NCBI RefSeq assembly: GCF_015351105.1
Contig: NZ_JADKRR010000001.1
Location: 1,655,069 to 1,719,068 of the forward strand
Length of the DNA stretch: 64,000 bases
DNA from: Clavibacter sp. VKM Ac-2872
GTDB lineage: Bacteria; Actinomycetota; Actinomycetes; Actinomycetales; Microbacteriaceae
Direction: 5' to 3'
Under the pieces are notes generated by a model, which was not told where the DNA came from, searched no databases, and saw only the letters and a list, made by a program, of their open reading frames with translations. Each line of letters starts with the position of its first letter. Within the stretch, counting starts at the first letter, position 1. The position numbers and the translations under genes are program-made. Below are positions 37,232 through 46,804 of the stretch, piece by piece.

Positions 37232-38094
37232 GCCGACGCCCCGAGGTCCCCGGCCGCACCGACCTCCCGCTCGACTGGACGGGCGAGCAGCCGCCCGCGA
37301 TCCCCGCCGACCTCGTGCCGAAGCACATCGCGGTCGTGATGGACGGCAACGGCCGCTGGGCCAACCAGCGCGGCCTGCCGCGCACCGCCGGGCACCAGGC
37401 GGGCGAGGAGGCGTGGTTCGACACCGTCGCGGGCGCCGTGCAGCTCGGGGCGACGCACCTGTCCGTCTACGCGTTCTCCACCGAGAACTGGAAGCGCTCG
37501 CCCGCCGAGGTCCGCTTCCTCATGGGCTTCAACCGCGACGTGATCCACCGCCGCCGCGACCAGCTGAACGCGTGGAACGTCCGCATCCGCTGGGCCGGCC
37601 GACGACCCCGCCTCTGGCGCAGCGTCATCGACGACCTGCAGGTCGCCGAGGAGATGACGAAGGACAACACCGGCATGACGCTCACGATGTGCATCAACTA
37701 CGGCGGCCGCACGGAGATCGGCGACGCCGTGAAGCGCATCGCCGAGGACGTGGACGCCGGCCGGCTCAAGGCGTCACGGGTCGACGAGCGCACGATCCAG
37801 CGCTACCTCTACCTGCCGGACGTCCCCGACGTCGACCTCTTCGTCCGCAGCTCCGGCGAGCAGCGCACGAGCAACTTCCTGCTCTGGCAGTCGGCGTACG
37901 CGGAGATGGTGTTCCTCGACCGGCTCTGGCCCGACTTCCGGCGGAAGGACCTCTGGGACGCGGTCGAGAGCTACGTGCACCGCGACCGGCGGTTCGGCGG
38001 CGCCGTCGACGCGCACGCGAAAGGCGACGACGCGGGGTCCGCCGAGGACCCGGAGGCCCCGGAGGCAGGCGACCCGGGGCGCGGCGCTCAGTAG
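37228..38094 (+). CDS. uppS: Isoprenyl transferase (cis-prenyl diphosphate synthase)
   Basis: 288 residues. It builds long cis-polyprenyl diphosphate, the lipid carrier for peptidoglycan and polysaccharide sugars. Motifs: [20 protein letters not shown] (catalytic Asp), [25 protein letters not shown] and the C-terminal [25 protein letters not shown]. All key residues are kept. An extra acidic, Gly/Pro-rich tail of about 25 residues ends it. It begins inside the recO stop and its own TAG stop forms the first three bases of the next gene's -10 hexamer. Confidence 0.95.
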   Translation: MSRRPEVPGRTDLPLDWTGEQPPAIPADLVPKHIAVVMDGNGRWANQRGLPRTAGHQAGEEAWFDTVAGAVQLGATHLSVYAFSTENWKRSPAEVRFLMGFNRDVIHRRRDQLNAWNVRIRWAGRRPRLWRSVIDDLQVAEEMTKDNTGMTLTMCINYGGRTEIGDAVKRIAEDVDAGRLKASRVDERTIQRYLYLPDVPDVDLFVRSSGEQRTSNFLLWQSAYAEMVFLDRLWPDFRRKDLWDAVESYVHRDRRFGGAVDAHAKGDDAGSAEDPEAPEAGDPGRGAQ

Positions 38095-38097
38095 CAT
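38092..38097 (+). promoter_or_regulatory. Leaderless -10 hexamer (TAGCAT) overlapping the uppS stop
   Basis: TAGCAT, seven bases, then GTG at 38105. The TAG is the stop codon of uppS. Confidence 0.5.
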
Positions 38098-38104
38098 CGG
38101 TCGG

Positions 38105-39202
38105 GTGAGCACCCCCGACACCGCCCCCGCCGCCCCGTCCGACGACCCCCGAGACGCCCCCATCCGCGTGGGGATCGTCGGCTACGGCCTCGCCGGCCGC
38201 GTGTTCCACGCGCCCTTCCTCGCGGCGAGCCCCGAGTACCGCATCGCCCTCGTCGCGACGTCGGATCCGGATCGTGCCGCGCAGGTGCGCGAGCGCCACC
38301 CCGGCGCCGACGTCGTCGCGTCCGCCGACGAGCTGTTCGCGCGCTCCGCCGAGCTCGACATGGTCGTCATCGCGTCGCCGGCGTCCGCGCACCTCCGCCA
38401 GGGGCTCCAGGCGCTCGACGCGCACCTGGCCGTCGTGATGGACAAGCCGTTCGTGGCCACCGTGGACGAGGCGCTCATGCTCATCGAGCGCGCCGAGGCG
38501 CTCGGCGTGCCGTTCTCCGTCTTCCAGAACCGGCGCCTCGACGGCGACTTCCTCACCGTGAAGGCGCTCATCGCGTCGGGCCGCCTGGGCGAGGTCCACC
38601 GCTTCGAGTCGACGTTCGAGCGCTGGGGCGGGCCCGTGCGCGACCGCTGGCAGGACCGCGAGACGCCGGCCGACGCCGCGGGCATCTCGTACGACCTCGG
38701 CAGCCACCTCATCGACCAGGCGCTCGAGCTGTTCGGTCCCGTCGCCGACTTCGCCGCGGAGCTCGCCACCGTGCGCGACGGATCCGCGAGCGACGACGAC
38801 GCCTTCTACTCGCTGCTGCACGAGTCGGGGGTGCAGTCCCACATCACCGTCAGCCGGGTCGCCGCCCTCGCGGGCCCCCGCTTCCGCGTGCTCGGCACCG
38901 CGGGCGCGTACGCCGTGCACGGGCTGGACCCGCAGGAGCCGCTCCTCAAGCAGGGCGCGGCGCCGACCGACCCCGGCTTCGGCGAGGCGCCCGAGGCCGA
39001 GTGGGGCACGCTCGTCGAGGCGGCGGGCGATCCGGCGGGCGAGCGCCTGCCCACCGAGCGCGGCCGCTACGCCGACTTCTACGCAGCCATGGCCGACGCA
39101 GTGCGCGGCCGCGGGCCCGTGCCGGTGGAGCCGCGCGACTCGCTCGAGACCGTCCGCATCGTCGAGCTGGCGCACCGCCGGTCCGCGGGCGACGAGGACT
39201 GA
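38105..39202 (+). CDS. Gfo/Idh/MocA family NAD(P)-dependent oxidoreductase
   Basis: 365 residues. The Rossmann motif is VGIVGYGLAGRVFHAPFLAA near residues 21-40, followed by DKPFVATVDEALML with the conserved Lys-Pro, and the C-terminal alpha/beta domain begins NRRLDGDFLTVKALIASG. The motif ISYDLGSHLIDQAL carries the usual catalytic-region Asp and His. The family oxidises or reduces sugars, inositols and related compounds; the closest general type is the YdgJ-like group. Substrate unknown. GTG start set by the hexamer seven bases upstream. It stands alone between uppS and glyS. Confidence 0.87.
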   Translation: MSTPDTAPAAPSDDPRDAPIRVGIVGYGLAGRVFHAPFLAASPEYRIALVATSDPDRAAQVRERHPGADVVASADELFARSAELDMVVIASPASAHLRQGLQALDAHLAVVMDKPFVATVDEALMLIERAEALGVPFSVFQNRRLDGDFLTVKALIASGRLGEVHRFESTFERWGGPVRDRWQDRETPADAAGISYDLGSHLIDQALELFGPVADFAAELATVRDGSASDDDAFYSLLHESGVQSHITVSRVAALAGPRFRVLGTAGAYAVHGLDPQEPLLKQGAAPTDPGFGEAPEAEWGTLVEAAGDPAGERLPTERGRYADFYAAMADAVRGRGPVPVEPRDSLETVRIVELAHRRSAGDED

Positions 39203-39216
39203 GCGAGCCGCGCCCG

Positions 39217-39268
39217 TAGACTGGGGGCCGCCTTTCCCGGCGACGCCGGCATCCCGCCGGCGGTCGCC
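39217..39268 (+). promoter_or_regulatory. glyS promoter (TAGACT) and structured leader
   Basis: TAGACT at 39217-39222 is a -10 candidate, giving a leader of about 85 bases. The leader holds a 12-bp hairpin with one bulge (39239-39268: GGCGACGCCGGC pairing with GCCGGC-G-GTCGCC). No T-box sequence (such as the conserved GGTGG-ACC block) was found. Confidence 0.4.
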
Positions 39269-39312
39269 GTCCGCCGACCGGGCACCCAGTCCGGCCCCAC
39301 CAAGGAGCAAAC

Positions 39313-40698
39313 GTGGCAACCCCCTCGCGTCTCGACCCGGTCATCAACCTCGCCAAGCGGCGCGGGTTCGTCTTCCAGGCGGGTGAGATCTACGGCGGCT
39401 CCCGCTCCGCGTGGGACTACGGGCCGCTCGGCGTGGCGCTGAAGGAGAACATCAAGCGCCAGTGGTGGCAGACCATGGTCAACGGCCGCGACGACGTCGT
39501 GGGCCTCGACTCCTCGGTGATCCTGCCCCGCCGCGTGTGGGAGGCGTCCGGCCACGTCGAGGTCTTCAGCGACCCGCTCGTCGAGTCCCTGCACACGCAC
39601 AAGCGCTACCGGGCCGACCACCTCATCGAGGCGTACGAGGCGAAGCACGGACACCCGCCCGTCAACGGCCTCGCCGACGTCAACGACCCCGACACCGGCC
39701 AGCCCGGATCCTGGACCGAGCCGCAGAACTTCTCGGGCCTCCTCAAGACCTTCCTCGGCCCCGTCGACAACCAGGAGGGCCTGCACTACCTCCGTCCCGA
39801 GACCGCGCAGGGCATCTTCGTCAACTTCGCGAACGTGCTGAGCGCGGCGCGCCAGAAGCCGCCGTTCGGCATCGGCCAGATCGGCAAGAGCTTCCGCAAC
39901 GAGATCACGCCGCAGAACTGGATCTTCCGCACGCGCGAGTTCGAGCAGATGGAGATGGAGTTCTTCGTCGAGCCCGGCACCGACGCCGAGTGGCACCAGT
40001 ACTGGATCGACGCCCGCTACGCCTGGTACACCGACCTCGGCATCGACCCCGAGAACCTGCGCCTCTTCGAGCACCCCGCGGAGAAGCTCTCGCACTACTC
40101 GACCCGCACGGTCGACATCGAGTACCGCTTCGGCTTCGCCGGCGGCGCGTGGGGCGAGCTCGAGGGCATCGCGAACCGCACCGACTACGACCTCCGGACG
40201 CACTCCGAGGCGTCCGGCCAGGACCTCTCCTACTTCGACCAGACGAAGAACGAGCGCTGGATCCCCTACGTCATCGAGCCCGCGGCCGGCCTCACCCGGT
40301 CGATGATGGCGTTCCTCGTCGACGCGTACCACGAGGACGAGGCGCCGAACGCGAAGGGCGGCGTCGACAAGCGCACGGTCCTCCGCCTCGACCGCCGGCT
40401 CGCGCCCGTGAAGGTCGCCGTGCTGCCGCTGTCGCGCAACGAGAGGCTCTCGCCGGTCGCGCGCGAGCTCGCCGCGGAGCTCCGCAAGGTCTGGAACATC
40501 GAGTTCGACGACGCGGGGGCCATCGGACGCCGCTACCGCCGCCAGGACGAGATCGGCACGCCGTTCTGCGTGACGATCGACTTCGACACCCTGGACGACC
40601 AGGCCGTCACGGTGCGCGAGCGCGACACCATGGCGCAGGAGCGCATCCCGCTCGACCAGCTCGTGGGGTACCTGGCCGGGCAGCTCATCGGCGCCTGA
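39313..40698 (+). CDS. glyS: Glycyl-tRNA synthetase (dimeric type)
   Basis: 461 residues, the single-chain class II enzyme (GlyQS/GRS1 type), not the two-subunit form. Seen: [17 protein letters not shown] at the start, [13 protein letters not shown] (motif 1 region), [28 protein letters not shown] (motif 2) and the C-terminal [13 protein letters not shown] (motif 3), then an anticodon-binding domain. It charges tRNA-Gly in the cytoplasm. The GTG start follows AAGGAGCAA. It ends near a hairpin shared with the convergent YbaK-type gene. Confidence 0.95.
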   Translation: MATPSRLDPVINLAKRRGFVFQAGEIYGGSRSAWDYGPLGVALKENIKRQWWQTMVNGRDDVVGLDSSVILPRRVWEASGHVEVFSDPLVESLHTHKRYRADHLIEAYEAKHGHPPVNGLADVNDPDTGQPGSWTEPQNFSGLLKTFLGPVDNQEGLHYLRPETAQGIFVNFANVLSAARQKPPFGIGQIGKSFRNEITPQNWIFRTREFEQMEMEFFVEPGTDAEWHQYWIDARYAWYTDLGIDPENLRLFEHPAEKLSHYSTRTVDIEYRFGFAGGAWGELEGIANRTDYDLRTHSEASGQDLSYFDQTKNERWIPYVIEPAAGLTRSMMAFLVDAYHEDEAPNAKGGVDKRTVLRLDRRLAPVKVAVLPLSRNERLSPVARELAAELRKVWNIEFDDAGAIGRRYRRQDEIGTPFCVTIDFDTLDDQAVTVRERDTMAQERIPLDQLVGYLAGQLIGA

Positions 40699-40718
40699 CC
40701 CACCTCCGCCGCACGGCC

Positions 40719-40765
40719 GATCCGCCGTCCCCGACCCGCCTCGCGCGGATCAGGGGCGGCGGATC
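40719..40765. terminator. Hairpin between convergent glyS and YbaK-type gene
   Basis: GATCCGCCG-T-CCCC pairs with GGGG-CGGCGGATC (9 + 4 bp, one bulge). The right arm lies within the last codons of the minus-strand gene. Confidence 0.5.
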
Positions 40766-41283
40766 GTCAGTTCGTCCGTGATGTCGCCGACGGTGGCGCC
40801 CAGCGCGGCCACGAGCGCGTCCGCGTCCACGAGCGCCGAGACGCCGTGCTCCCCGCCGCCCATGCCGATGCGGCGGCCCGCGACGCGCGCGTCCGCGTAG
40901 ACGGGCAGGTCGCCGTGGGCGCCGAGGGGCGTGATCGTCCCGCGCGCGTACCCCGTGGCCTCGAGCGCGACCTCGGGCGCGGGCATCGAGAGCTTGTTGA
41001 CGCCCACGAGCGCGCGCAGCTTCGCCCAGCTGATCTGCCGGTCGCCCGGCACGAGCGCGAGGAGGAGCGCGCCGTCGTGGCGCTTCACCACGAGGGACTT
41101 GACGAGGTGCGACGGCGGGATGCCGAGCCCGCGTGCGGCCTCCTCGAGGGAGTCCGCGGCCGGCCGGTCGACGACCTCCACGTCGATGCCGAGGCGCGCG
41201 GCATGGGCGAGCACGCGCTCGCGGCCGCGCGGAGCGACCTCCTCGGATGCGGGCGGGACGGGGGAGGGGGAGCTGTCGGCCAT
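40750..41283 (-). CDS. YbaK/ProX-type aminoacyl-tRNA deacylase
   Basis: 177 residues. A YbaK/EbsC fold: SHLVKSLVVKRHDGALLLALVPGDRQ carries the conserved Lys, WAKLRALVGVNKLSMPAPE and ATGYARGTITPLGAHGDLPVYAD the family pattern, and GGGEHGVSAL the Gly-rich loop. These proteins hydrolyse mischarged tRNAs such as Cys- or Ala-tRNA-Pro. It is a free-standing editing domain. The ATG at 41283 was chosen because the long upstream frame runs through the next gene. It is divergent from the DsbA-like gene. Confidence 0.85.
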   Translation of the reverse strand: MADSSPSPVPPASEEVAPRGRERVLAHAARLGIDVEVVDRPAADSLEEAARGLGIPPSHLVKSLVVKRHDGALLLALVPGDRQISWAKLRALVGVNKLSMPAPEVALEATGYARGTITPLGAHGDLPVYADARVAGRRIGMGGGEHGVSALVDADALVAALGATVGDITDELTIRRP

Positions 41284-41334
41284 GCTCGGGCAACACCACG
41301 GGAATGCCCGGCCTTCCCGACCGGTTGCCCACCC

Positions 41335-42060
41335 GTGACCGACTCCTCCGCCCCCGCCCTGCCCGCCATCCGCGTCGACGTCTGGTCGGACATCGCCTGC
41401 CCGTGGTGCTACGTCGGCAAGCGGCGCTTCGAGGCCGGCGCGCGCGACTTCCAGACGCGGACGCCGGGCGCCCCGGAGATCGAGATCACCTACCGCTCCT
41501 TCGAGCTCGCACCCGACACCCCGGTCGACTTCCAGGGCACCGAGGTCGACTTCCTCGCGGGCCACAAGGGCATCCCGGCCGACCGCGTCGCGACGATGCT
41601 CGAGGACATGACCCGGCTCGCCGCCGCCGAGGGACTCGCCTACGACTACGACGCCCTCCAGCACACCAACACGGTCCTCGCCCACGAGCTGCTGCACCTG
41701 GCGCGCGTGCGCGGCGTGCAGCTCGACATGGTGGAGCGGCTCCTGAAGGCGTACTTCACCGAGGGTCGCCATGTGGGCCGCGTGCCGGACCTCGTCGACC
41801 TCGCGGTCGAGGTGGGCCTCGACGCCGACGAGGTGCGGGACGCGCTCGAGTCGCACCGGCACCTCGACGACGTGCGCGCCGACCAGGCGCAGGCCGTGGC
41901 GTACGGGATCCAGGGCGTGCCCTTCTTCGTGATCGACGAGCGCTTCGGCATCTCCGGCGCGCAGGACCCGACGGTGTTCGCCTCCGCGCTCGGCGAGGCC
42001 CTCGCCGCGCGCGACGGCGACACGGTCCGCGTCGTCGCGGGCGAGGAGGCGGCCCGATGA
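41335..42060 (+). CDS. DsbA/FrnE-family thioredoxin-fold oxidoreductase
   Basis: 241 residues. The redox motif is CPWC in VWSDIACPWCYVGKRRFE near residue 22. An inserted helical domain (IPADRVATMLEDMTRLAAAEG and on) and the closing IQGVPFFVIDERFGISGAQ segment with cis-Pro are typical of the FrnE family. No signal peptide, so it is cytoplasmic; FrnE-like proteins act in disulfide isomerisation or polyketide-related redox steps and in stress tolerance. GTG start. Its stop overlaps the start of a 68-residue protein with a C-x4-C motif. Confidence 0.88.
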   Translation: MTDSSAPALPAIRVDVWSDIACPWCYVGKRRFEAGARDFQTRTPGAPEIEITYRSFELAPDTPVDFQGTEVDFLAGHKGIPADRVATMLEDMTRLAAAEGLAYDYDALQHTNTVLAHELLHLARVRGVQLDMVERLLKAYFTEGRHVGRVPDLVDLAVEVGLDADEVRDALESHRHLDDVRADQAQAVAYGIQGVPFFVIDERFGISGAQDPTVFASALGEALAARDGDTVRVVAGEEAAR

Positions 42061-42263
42061 GCGCCGCGCCGGCCACCGGTGCGCTGCCCGTCGCCGCGAG
42101 CCCGTTCACTATGCTCGGCGCCGCGGACGCGGCCGCCTGCCAGGGCGACGCGTGCCTCGTGCCGGGTGCGCCGTCCGCCGAGGAGGGCGTGGCGGCCGAC
42201 GCCTCCCGCGCCGCCGACCTCGCGCGGGTCCGCGACGCGATCGACGCCGGTCGGGCCATCTGA
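42057..42263 (+). CDS. Small protein with C-x4-C motif, coupled to FrnE-like gene
   Basis: 68 residues, function unknown. It begins at the ATGA overlap with the preceding stop, so it is translated with the oxidoreductase. MLGAADAAACQGDACLVPG carries two Cys four residues apart, followed by an Ala/Asp/Glu-rich helix-like tail ending DLARVRDAIDAGRAI. No membrane segment. Codon choice is like that of neighbouring genes. The Cys pair next to a thiol oxidoreductase suggests a redox or metal partner, but that is inference. Confidence 0.65.
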   Translation: MSAAPATGALPVAASPFTMLGAADAAACQGDACLVPGAPSAEEGVAADASRAADLARVRDAIDAGRAI

Positions 42264-42355
42264 CCGTCCCTCCCCAGGCGCCAGCGCCTGGCCTCAGCAG
42301 GGGATCGCGCCCCGCGTCCGCCGCCCGCCGTCCCGTCTGGGAGAATCGAGCCGTC

Positions 42356-43582
42356 ATGTCCTCTCCGACCCTCGCCCCCGTCCCCTCCGCGGCCGACGCG
42401 CCCGGCGCCCCGGCGCCCGCCGCCGAGCCCGCCCTCCGCATCGGCGGCATCCCGCTCGACGTGCCCGTGGTGCTCGCGCCCATGGCCGGCATCACCAACA
42501 CCGCGTTCCGGCGCCTGTGCCGCGAGTTCGGCGCCGGCCTCTACGTCAGCGAGATGATCACGAGCCGCGCGCTCGTCGAGCGCACGCCCGAGTCGATGCG
42601 GCTCATCACGCACCACCCGTCGGAGAAGGTGCGCTCCATCCAGCTCTACGGGGTGGATCCGAAGACCGTCCGCGAGGCCGTCACCATGCTCGTCGCGGAG
42701 GACCGCGCCGACCACATCGACCTCAACTTCGGCTGCCCCGTGCCCAAGGTCACCCGCAAGGGCGGCGGAGCGGCGCTGCCGTGGAAGCTCGGGCTCTTCA
42801 CCGACATCGTCGAGGGCGCCGTGAAGGCCGCGGGCGACATCCCCCTCACGGTCAAGATGCGCAAGGGCATCGACGCCGACCACCTCACCTACCTCGAGGC
42901 GGGCCGCGCCGCCGAGGGTGCGGGGGTCGCGTCCATCGCCCTGCACGCGCGCACGGCGAGCGACTACTACAGCGGCCACGCCGACTGGTCCGCCATCGCG
43001 AAGCTCAAGCAGGCCATCCGGAGCGTGCCCGTGCTCGGCAACGGCGACATCTGGGCCGCGGAGGACGCCATCCGGATGATGGACGAGACCGGGGCGGACG
43101 GCGTCGTGGTCGGTCGCGGCTGCCTCGGGCGCCCCTGGCTCTTCGGCGACCTCGCGGCCGCCTTCCACGCGCGCGCCGCCGGGCTCGATCCCGCCGACAC
43201 CCCGCGCGCGCACCCGTCGCAGGGCCAGGTCGCCGACACCTTCCGCCGCCACGTCGAGCTCCTCGCCGAGTTCTTCGAGAGCGAGGAGCGCGGCTGCCGG
43301 GACGCGCGCAAGCACGTCGCCTGGTACTTCAAGGGCTATCCCGTGGGCGGCGACCTGCGGGCCGCGCTCGCCTCGGCCTCGTCGCTCGAGGAGATCGACG
43401 GCCTGCTCGCCACGCTCGACCGCGACCAGCCCTACCCGGGCGCCGGCGCCGAGGGCGCGCGGGGCCGCCAGGGCAGCATGAAGCGCACGGCGCTGCCGGA
43501 CCGCTGGCTCGAGAGCCGCGACATCGACGCGCAGGATGCGATGGACATCGCGGACGGGGAGATCCACAACAGTGGCGGTTGA
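42356..43582 (+). CDS. dusB: tRNA-dihydrouridine synthase (DusB type)
   Basis: 408 residues. FMN enzyme that reduces uridines in the tRNA D-loop. The barrel motifs are VVLAPMAGITNTAFRRLC, LYVSEMITSRALVE, IQLYGVDPKTVREA, HIDLNFGCPVPKVTRKGGGAAL (catalytic Cys in GCPVPK) and VVGRGCLGRPWLFGDL. The ATG is preceded nine bases away by GAGAAT, a -10-like hexamer. A Pro/Ala-rich 30-residue N-terminus precedes the barrel. The end overlaps the dgt start. Confidence 0.92.
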   Translation: MSSPTLAPVPSAADAPGAPAPAAEPALRIGGIPLDVPVVLAPMAGITNTAFRRLCREFGAGLYVSEMITSRALVERTPESMRLITHHPSEKVRSIQLYGVDPKTVREAVTMLVAEDRADHIDLNFGCPVPKVTRKGGGAALPWKLGLFTDIVEGAVKAAGDIPLTVKMRKGIDADHLTYLEAGRAAEGAGVASIALHARTASDYYSGHADWSAIAKLKQAIRSVPVLGNGDIWAAEDAIRMMDETGADGVVVGRGCLGRPWLFGDLAAAFHARAAGLDPADTPRAHPSQGQVADTFRRHVELLAEFFESEERGCRDARKHVAWYFKGYPVGGDLRAALASASSLEEIDGLLATLDRDQPYPGAGAEGARGRQGSMKRTALPDRWLESRDIDAQDAMDIADGEIHNSGG

Positions 43583-44846
43583 CGGCATGACGACGAGGTC
43601 CACGTACAGCGAGACGGACGCGGAGCGCTGGTACCCGGAGCAGCACTCGTCCCGCCGCAGCGACTTCGCGCGCGACCGCGCCCGGCTCCTGCACTCCAGC
43701 GCGCTCCGACGCCTGGCCGCGAAGACGCAGGTCCTCAGCCCCATGGCCGGCCTCGACTTCGCGCGCAACCGCCTCACGCACTCCCTCGAGGTGGCGCAGG
43801 TGGGCCGCGAGCTCGCCTCCAGCCTCGACCTCGATCCCGACGTGGTCGACACCGCGTGCCTCGCGCACGACATCGGCCACCCGCCGTTCGGCCACAACGG
43901 CGAGCGGGCCCTCAACGACTGGGCCGCCGACATCGGCGGCTTCGAGGGCAACGCGCAGACGCTGCGCCTGCTCACGCGGCTCGAGCCCAAGGTCATCGGG
44001 CCGGAGGGACGCCCCTACGGCCTCAACCTCACGCGCGCGAGCCTCGACGCCAGCTGCAAGTACCCGTGGCCGAGCTCGCAGTCGGTGCCGGATCCGTCCG
44101 GCCGCGGCAAGTTCGGCTTCTACGACGACGACGTGGCCGCCTTCGCCTGGCTCCGGGAGGGCGCGCCCACGGGCCGCCGCTGCATCGAGGCCGAGGTCAT
44201 GGACCTCAGCGACGACATCGCGTACTCCGTGCACGACTTCGAGGACGCCATCGTCGGGGGCTACGTCGACGTGCGCGCCCTCGGCGCCCGGGTCGACCAC
44301 GAGGAGCTCGTCGACTCGATGGTCGCGTGGATCGGCGGGGCGCACTCGCACGATGAGCTGATCCAGGCGTTCGACCGGCTCGACTCCCTCGACGTGTGGG
44401 TCGATGAGTACGACGGGGGCCGCGGCGCCCAGGCGGCGCTGAAGGACCTCACGAGCCAGCTCATCGGCCGGTTCGCGGGCGCCGCCACGCAGCTCACGCG
44501 CGCCACGCACACCGACCGCAGCCTCATCCGCTTCGGCGCGCACGTCGTCGTGCCGCGCGCCATCCAGGCGGAGATCGCCGTGCTCAAGGGCATCGTCGCC
44601 GCGTTCGTCATGTCGAAGAACACGCGCCAGCCCATCTACGCGCGCCAGCGCGAGGTGCTCGCGGGCCTCGCTGACGCGCTGCACGCGCGCGGCGCCGACG
44701 AGCTCGACCCGGGCTTCGCGGGCGACTGGCGGGAGGCCGCCGACGACCAGGCGCGCAAGCGGGTGATCGTCGACCAGGTCGCCAGCCTCACCGACCAGTC
44801 GGCCATCTCCTGGTACGAGCGCCTGTGCGCGCGGCCCGTCTTCTGA
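43572..44846 (+). CDS. dgt: dGTP triphosphohydrolase-like protein (HD domain)
   Basis: 424 residues from the GTG at 43572, which has GGGGAG nine bases upstream and overlaps the dusB end; an ATG at 43587 is possible. HD motifs: NRLTHSLEVAQVG, CLAHDIGHPPFGHNGE (His-Asp pair) and, further on, MDLSDDIAYSVHDFED. The family removes triphosphate from dGTP or other dNTPs. The stretch DFARDRARLLHSSALRRLAAKTQV is the conserved N-terminal signature. Gene order dusB-dgt-dnaG is common in actinobacteria. Confidence 0.9.
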   Translation: MAVDGMTTRSTYSETDAERWYPEQHSSRRSDFARDRARLLHSSALRRLAAKTQVLSPMAGLDFARNRLTHSLEVAQVGRELASSLDLDPDVVDTACLAHDIGHPPFGHNGERALNDWAADIGGFEGNAQTLRLLTRLEPKVIGPEGRPYGLNLTRASLDASCKYPWPSSQSVPDPSGRGKFGFYDDDVAAFAWLREGAPTGRRCIEAEVMDLSDDIAYSVHDFEDAIVGGYVDVRALGARVDHEELVDSMVAWIGGAHSHDELIQAFDRLDSLDVWVDEYDGGRGAQAALKDLTSQLIGRFAGAATQLTRATHTDRSLIRFGAHVVVPRAIQAEIAVLKGIVAAFVMSKNTRQPIYARQREVLAGLADALHARGADELDPGFAGDWREAADDQARKRVIVDQVASLTDQSAISWYERLCARPVF

Positions 44847-44895
44847 CGCGTGCGGGGAACGGTCCAGGGCCCCGGATCGCCCCGGACCCCGGACG

Positions 44896-44901
44896 TAGGA
44901 T
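44896..44901 (+). promoter_or_regulatory. Leaderless -10 hexamer (TAGGAT) of dnaG
   Basis: TAGGAT, six bases, then ATG at 44908. Confidence 0.5.
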
Positions 44902-44907
44902 GAGCCA

Positions 44908-46800
44908 ATGGCCCTGATCCGCAAGAGCGACATCGACGAGGTCCGCTCCCGGGTCAACCTGGGCGACGTGGTGGGGGAGTACGTCACCCTCAAGTCCGCC
45001 GGCGTCGGATCCCTGAAGGGCCTCTGCCCCTTCCACGACGAGCGCACCCCGAGCTTCCACGTGCGGTCGCAGGTCGGCTTCTACCACTGCTTCGGCTGCG
45101 GCGAGGGCGGCGACGTCTACACGTTCCTGCAGCGGATGGACCACGTGACCTTCGCCGAGGCCGTCGAGCGGATGGCGCAGCGGATCGGCTACCAGCTGCA
45201 CTACGAGGACGGCCAGGCCGCCACCGACCAGGGCAACCGCTCGCGGCTCCTCGGCGCGAACGAGGCCGCGGCGGAGTTCTTCGTCGAGCAGCTCGGATCC
45301 GAGGAGGCGGAGATCGGCCGCACCTTCCTCGGGGAGCGCGGCTTCGACCAGGGCGCGGCGCAGCGCTTCGGCGTGGGCTTCGCCCCGCAGAGCTGGGACG
45401 CGCTGTCCTCGCATCTGAAGGCCAAGGGCTACACGGAGGCCGAGCTCGTGACCGCCGGGCTCCTCAGCCAGGGCGACCGCGGCGCCTACGACCGGTTCCG
45501 GGGCCGGCTGGTGTGGCCCATCCGCGACCTGACGGGATCCACCGTCGGATTCGGCGCGCGCCGCCTCCGCGAGGACGACAAGGGCCCGAAGTACCTCAAC
45601 ACCCCGGAGACGCCCGTGTACCACAAGAGCTCCGTGCTCTACGGGCTCGACCTCGCCAAGCGCGACGTGAGCCGCGGCCGCCAGGTCGTCGTGGTGGAGG
45701 GCTACACCGACGTCATGGCGTGCCACCTCGCGGGCGTCACCACGGCCGTCGCCACATGCGGCACCTCGTTCGGCGTCGACCACATCAAGGTCCTCCGACG
45801 CGTGCTCGGCGACGACAGCGGCCTCGGCGAGGTCGTCTTCACGTTCGACCCCGACGCGGCCGGGCAGAAGGCCGCGATGCGCGCGTTCTCCGAGGAGCGC
45901 CGGTTCGCCGCGCAGACCTACGTCGCGGTCGGCCCCGAGGGGCTGGATCCGTGCGACCTGCGCCTCACGCGCGGCGACGACGCCGTGCGCCGCATGATCC
46001 AGGGCAAGAAGCCCATGTTCGAGTTCGCGATCAAGCAGATCCTGGCCGACCACGACCTCGACACCGTCGAGGGCCGGGTCGCCGCGCTGCGCGCCGCCGC
46101 GCCCGTCGTCGCGGACATCCGCGATCCGTCGCTCCGCCCGGGCTACGCGCGGGAGCTGGCCGGATGGCTCGGCATGGACCTCACCGAGGTCGGCCGCGCC
46201 GTCCAGACCGCCGGACGCAGCATGCCCGCGGACGGCGCCGACCGCTCGGGCGGGTCGCCGCAGGGCCGCCACTCCCCGGGCGGGCACGGCCCGGACGACG
46301 ACGGCGCCCTGGACGCGTCCCGCTCGATGTCGCTCATGGACCTCCCGACCGACCTCGCGACCCGCCTCGAGCGCGACGCCCTGATGGCGATGCTGCAGCA
46401 CCCCGAGCTCGTCGGGAACGACCTCGTGATGCGCGCCGCCCAGGTCGCCTTCGTCAACGAGAGCCTCGCCGTGGTGCGGGACGGCGTGATCGCCAGCATG
46501 GAGGCGCTCGGCGGCGCGGACTGGCTGTCGCGCGTCGCCCTCGAGGTGCCGGAGTCGTTCGCGACGCTCGTCAAGCAGCTCGGCGTCGCGCCGCTGCCGA
46601 ACCGCGGTGACGCCGACAAGCTCGCCGTCTACGTGAAGGGCGTCACGGCGGAGCTCGTCGGGCGCGACCTGCTGCGCCGCAAGGCCGACCTCATCGGCCG
46701 GCTGCAGCGCACCGACGCGACCCACGAACGCGAGCGCTACCAGGAGATCCAGCGCGAGCTGATGCAGGTCGAGGCCGAGCGCCGCGCGCTGCGCGAATAG
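44908..46800 (+). CDS. dnaG: DNA primase
   Basis: 630 residues. It lays RNA primers for the replication fork. The N-terminal CHC2 zinc domain is C-P-F-H...C-F-G-C: LCPFHDERTPSF, then YHCFGCGEGGD (residues about 40-66). The Toprim core follows (RFRGRLVWPIRD, VVVEGYTDVMACHLAG, FTFDPDAAGQKAAMRAF). A Ser/Gly/Pro-rich linker (about residues 440-470) leads to the C-terminal helicase-binding helices. Start fixed by the hexamer six bases upstream. Confidence 0.96.
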   Translation: MALIRKSDIDEVRSRVNLGDVVGEYVTLKSAGVGSLKGLCPFHDERTPSFHVRSQVGFYHCFGCGEGGDVYTFLQRMDHVTFAEAVERMAQRIGYQLHYEDGQAATDQGNRSRLLGANEAAAEFFVEQLGSEEAEIGRTFLGERGFDQGAAQRFGVGFAPQSWDALSSHLKAKGYTEAELVTAGLLSQGDRGAYDRFRGRLVWPIRDLTGSTVGFGARRLREDDKGPKYLNTPETPVYHKSSVLYGLDLAKRDVSRGRQVVVVEGYTDVMACHLAGVTTAVATCGTSFGVDHIKVLRRVLGDDSGLGEVVFTFDPDAAGQKAAMRAFSEERRFAAQTYVAVGPEGLDPCDLRLTRGDDAVRRMIQGKKPMFEFAIKQILADHDLDTVEGRVAALRAAAPVVADIRDPSLRPGYARELAGWLGMDLTEVGRAVQTAGRSMPADGADRSGGSPQGRHSPGGHGPDDDGALDASRSMSLMDLPTDLATRLERDALMAMLQHPELVGNDLVMRAAQVAFVNESLAVVRDGVIASMEALGGADWLSRVALEVPESFATLVKQLGVAPLPNRGDADKLAVYVKGVTAELVGRDLLRRKADLIGRLQRTDATHERERYQEIQRELMQVEAERRALRE

Positions 46801-46804
46801 GCGC

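Noticed and set aside
39223-39312. T-box riboswitch before glyS
   Set aside because: A hairpin exists but the conserved T-box sequence and a terminator/antiterminator pair are absent.
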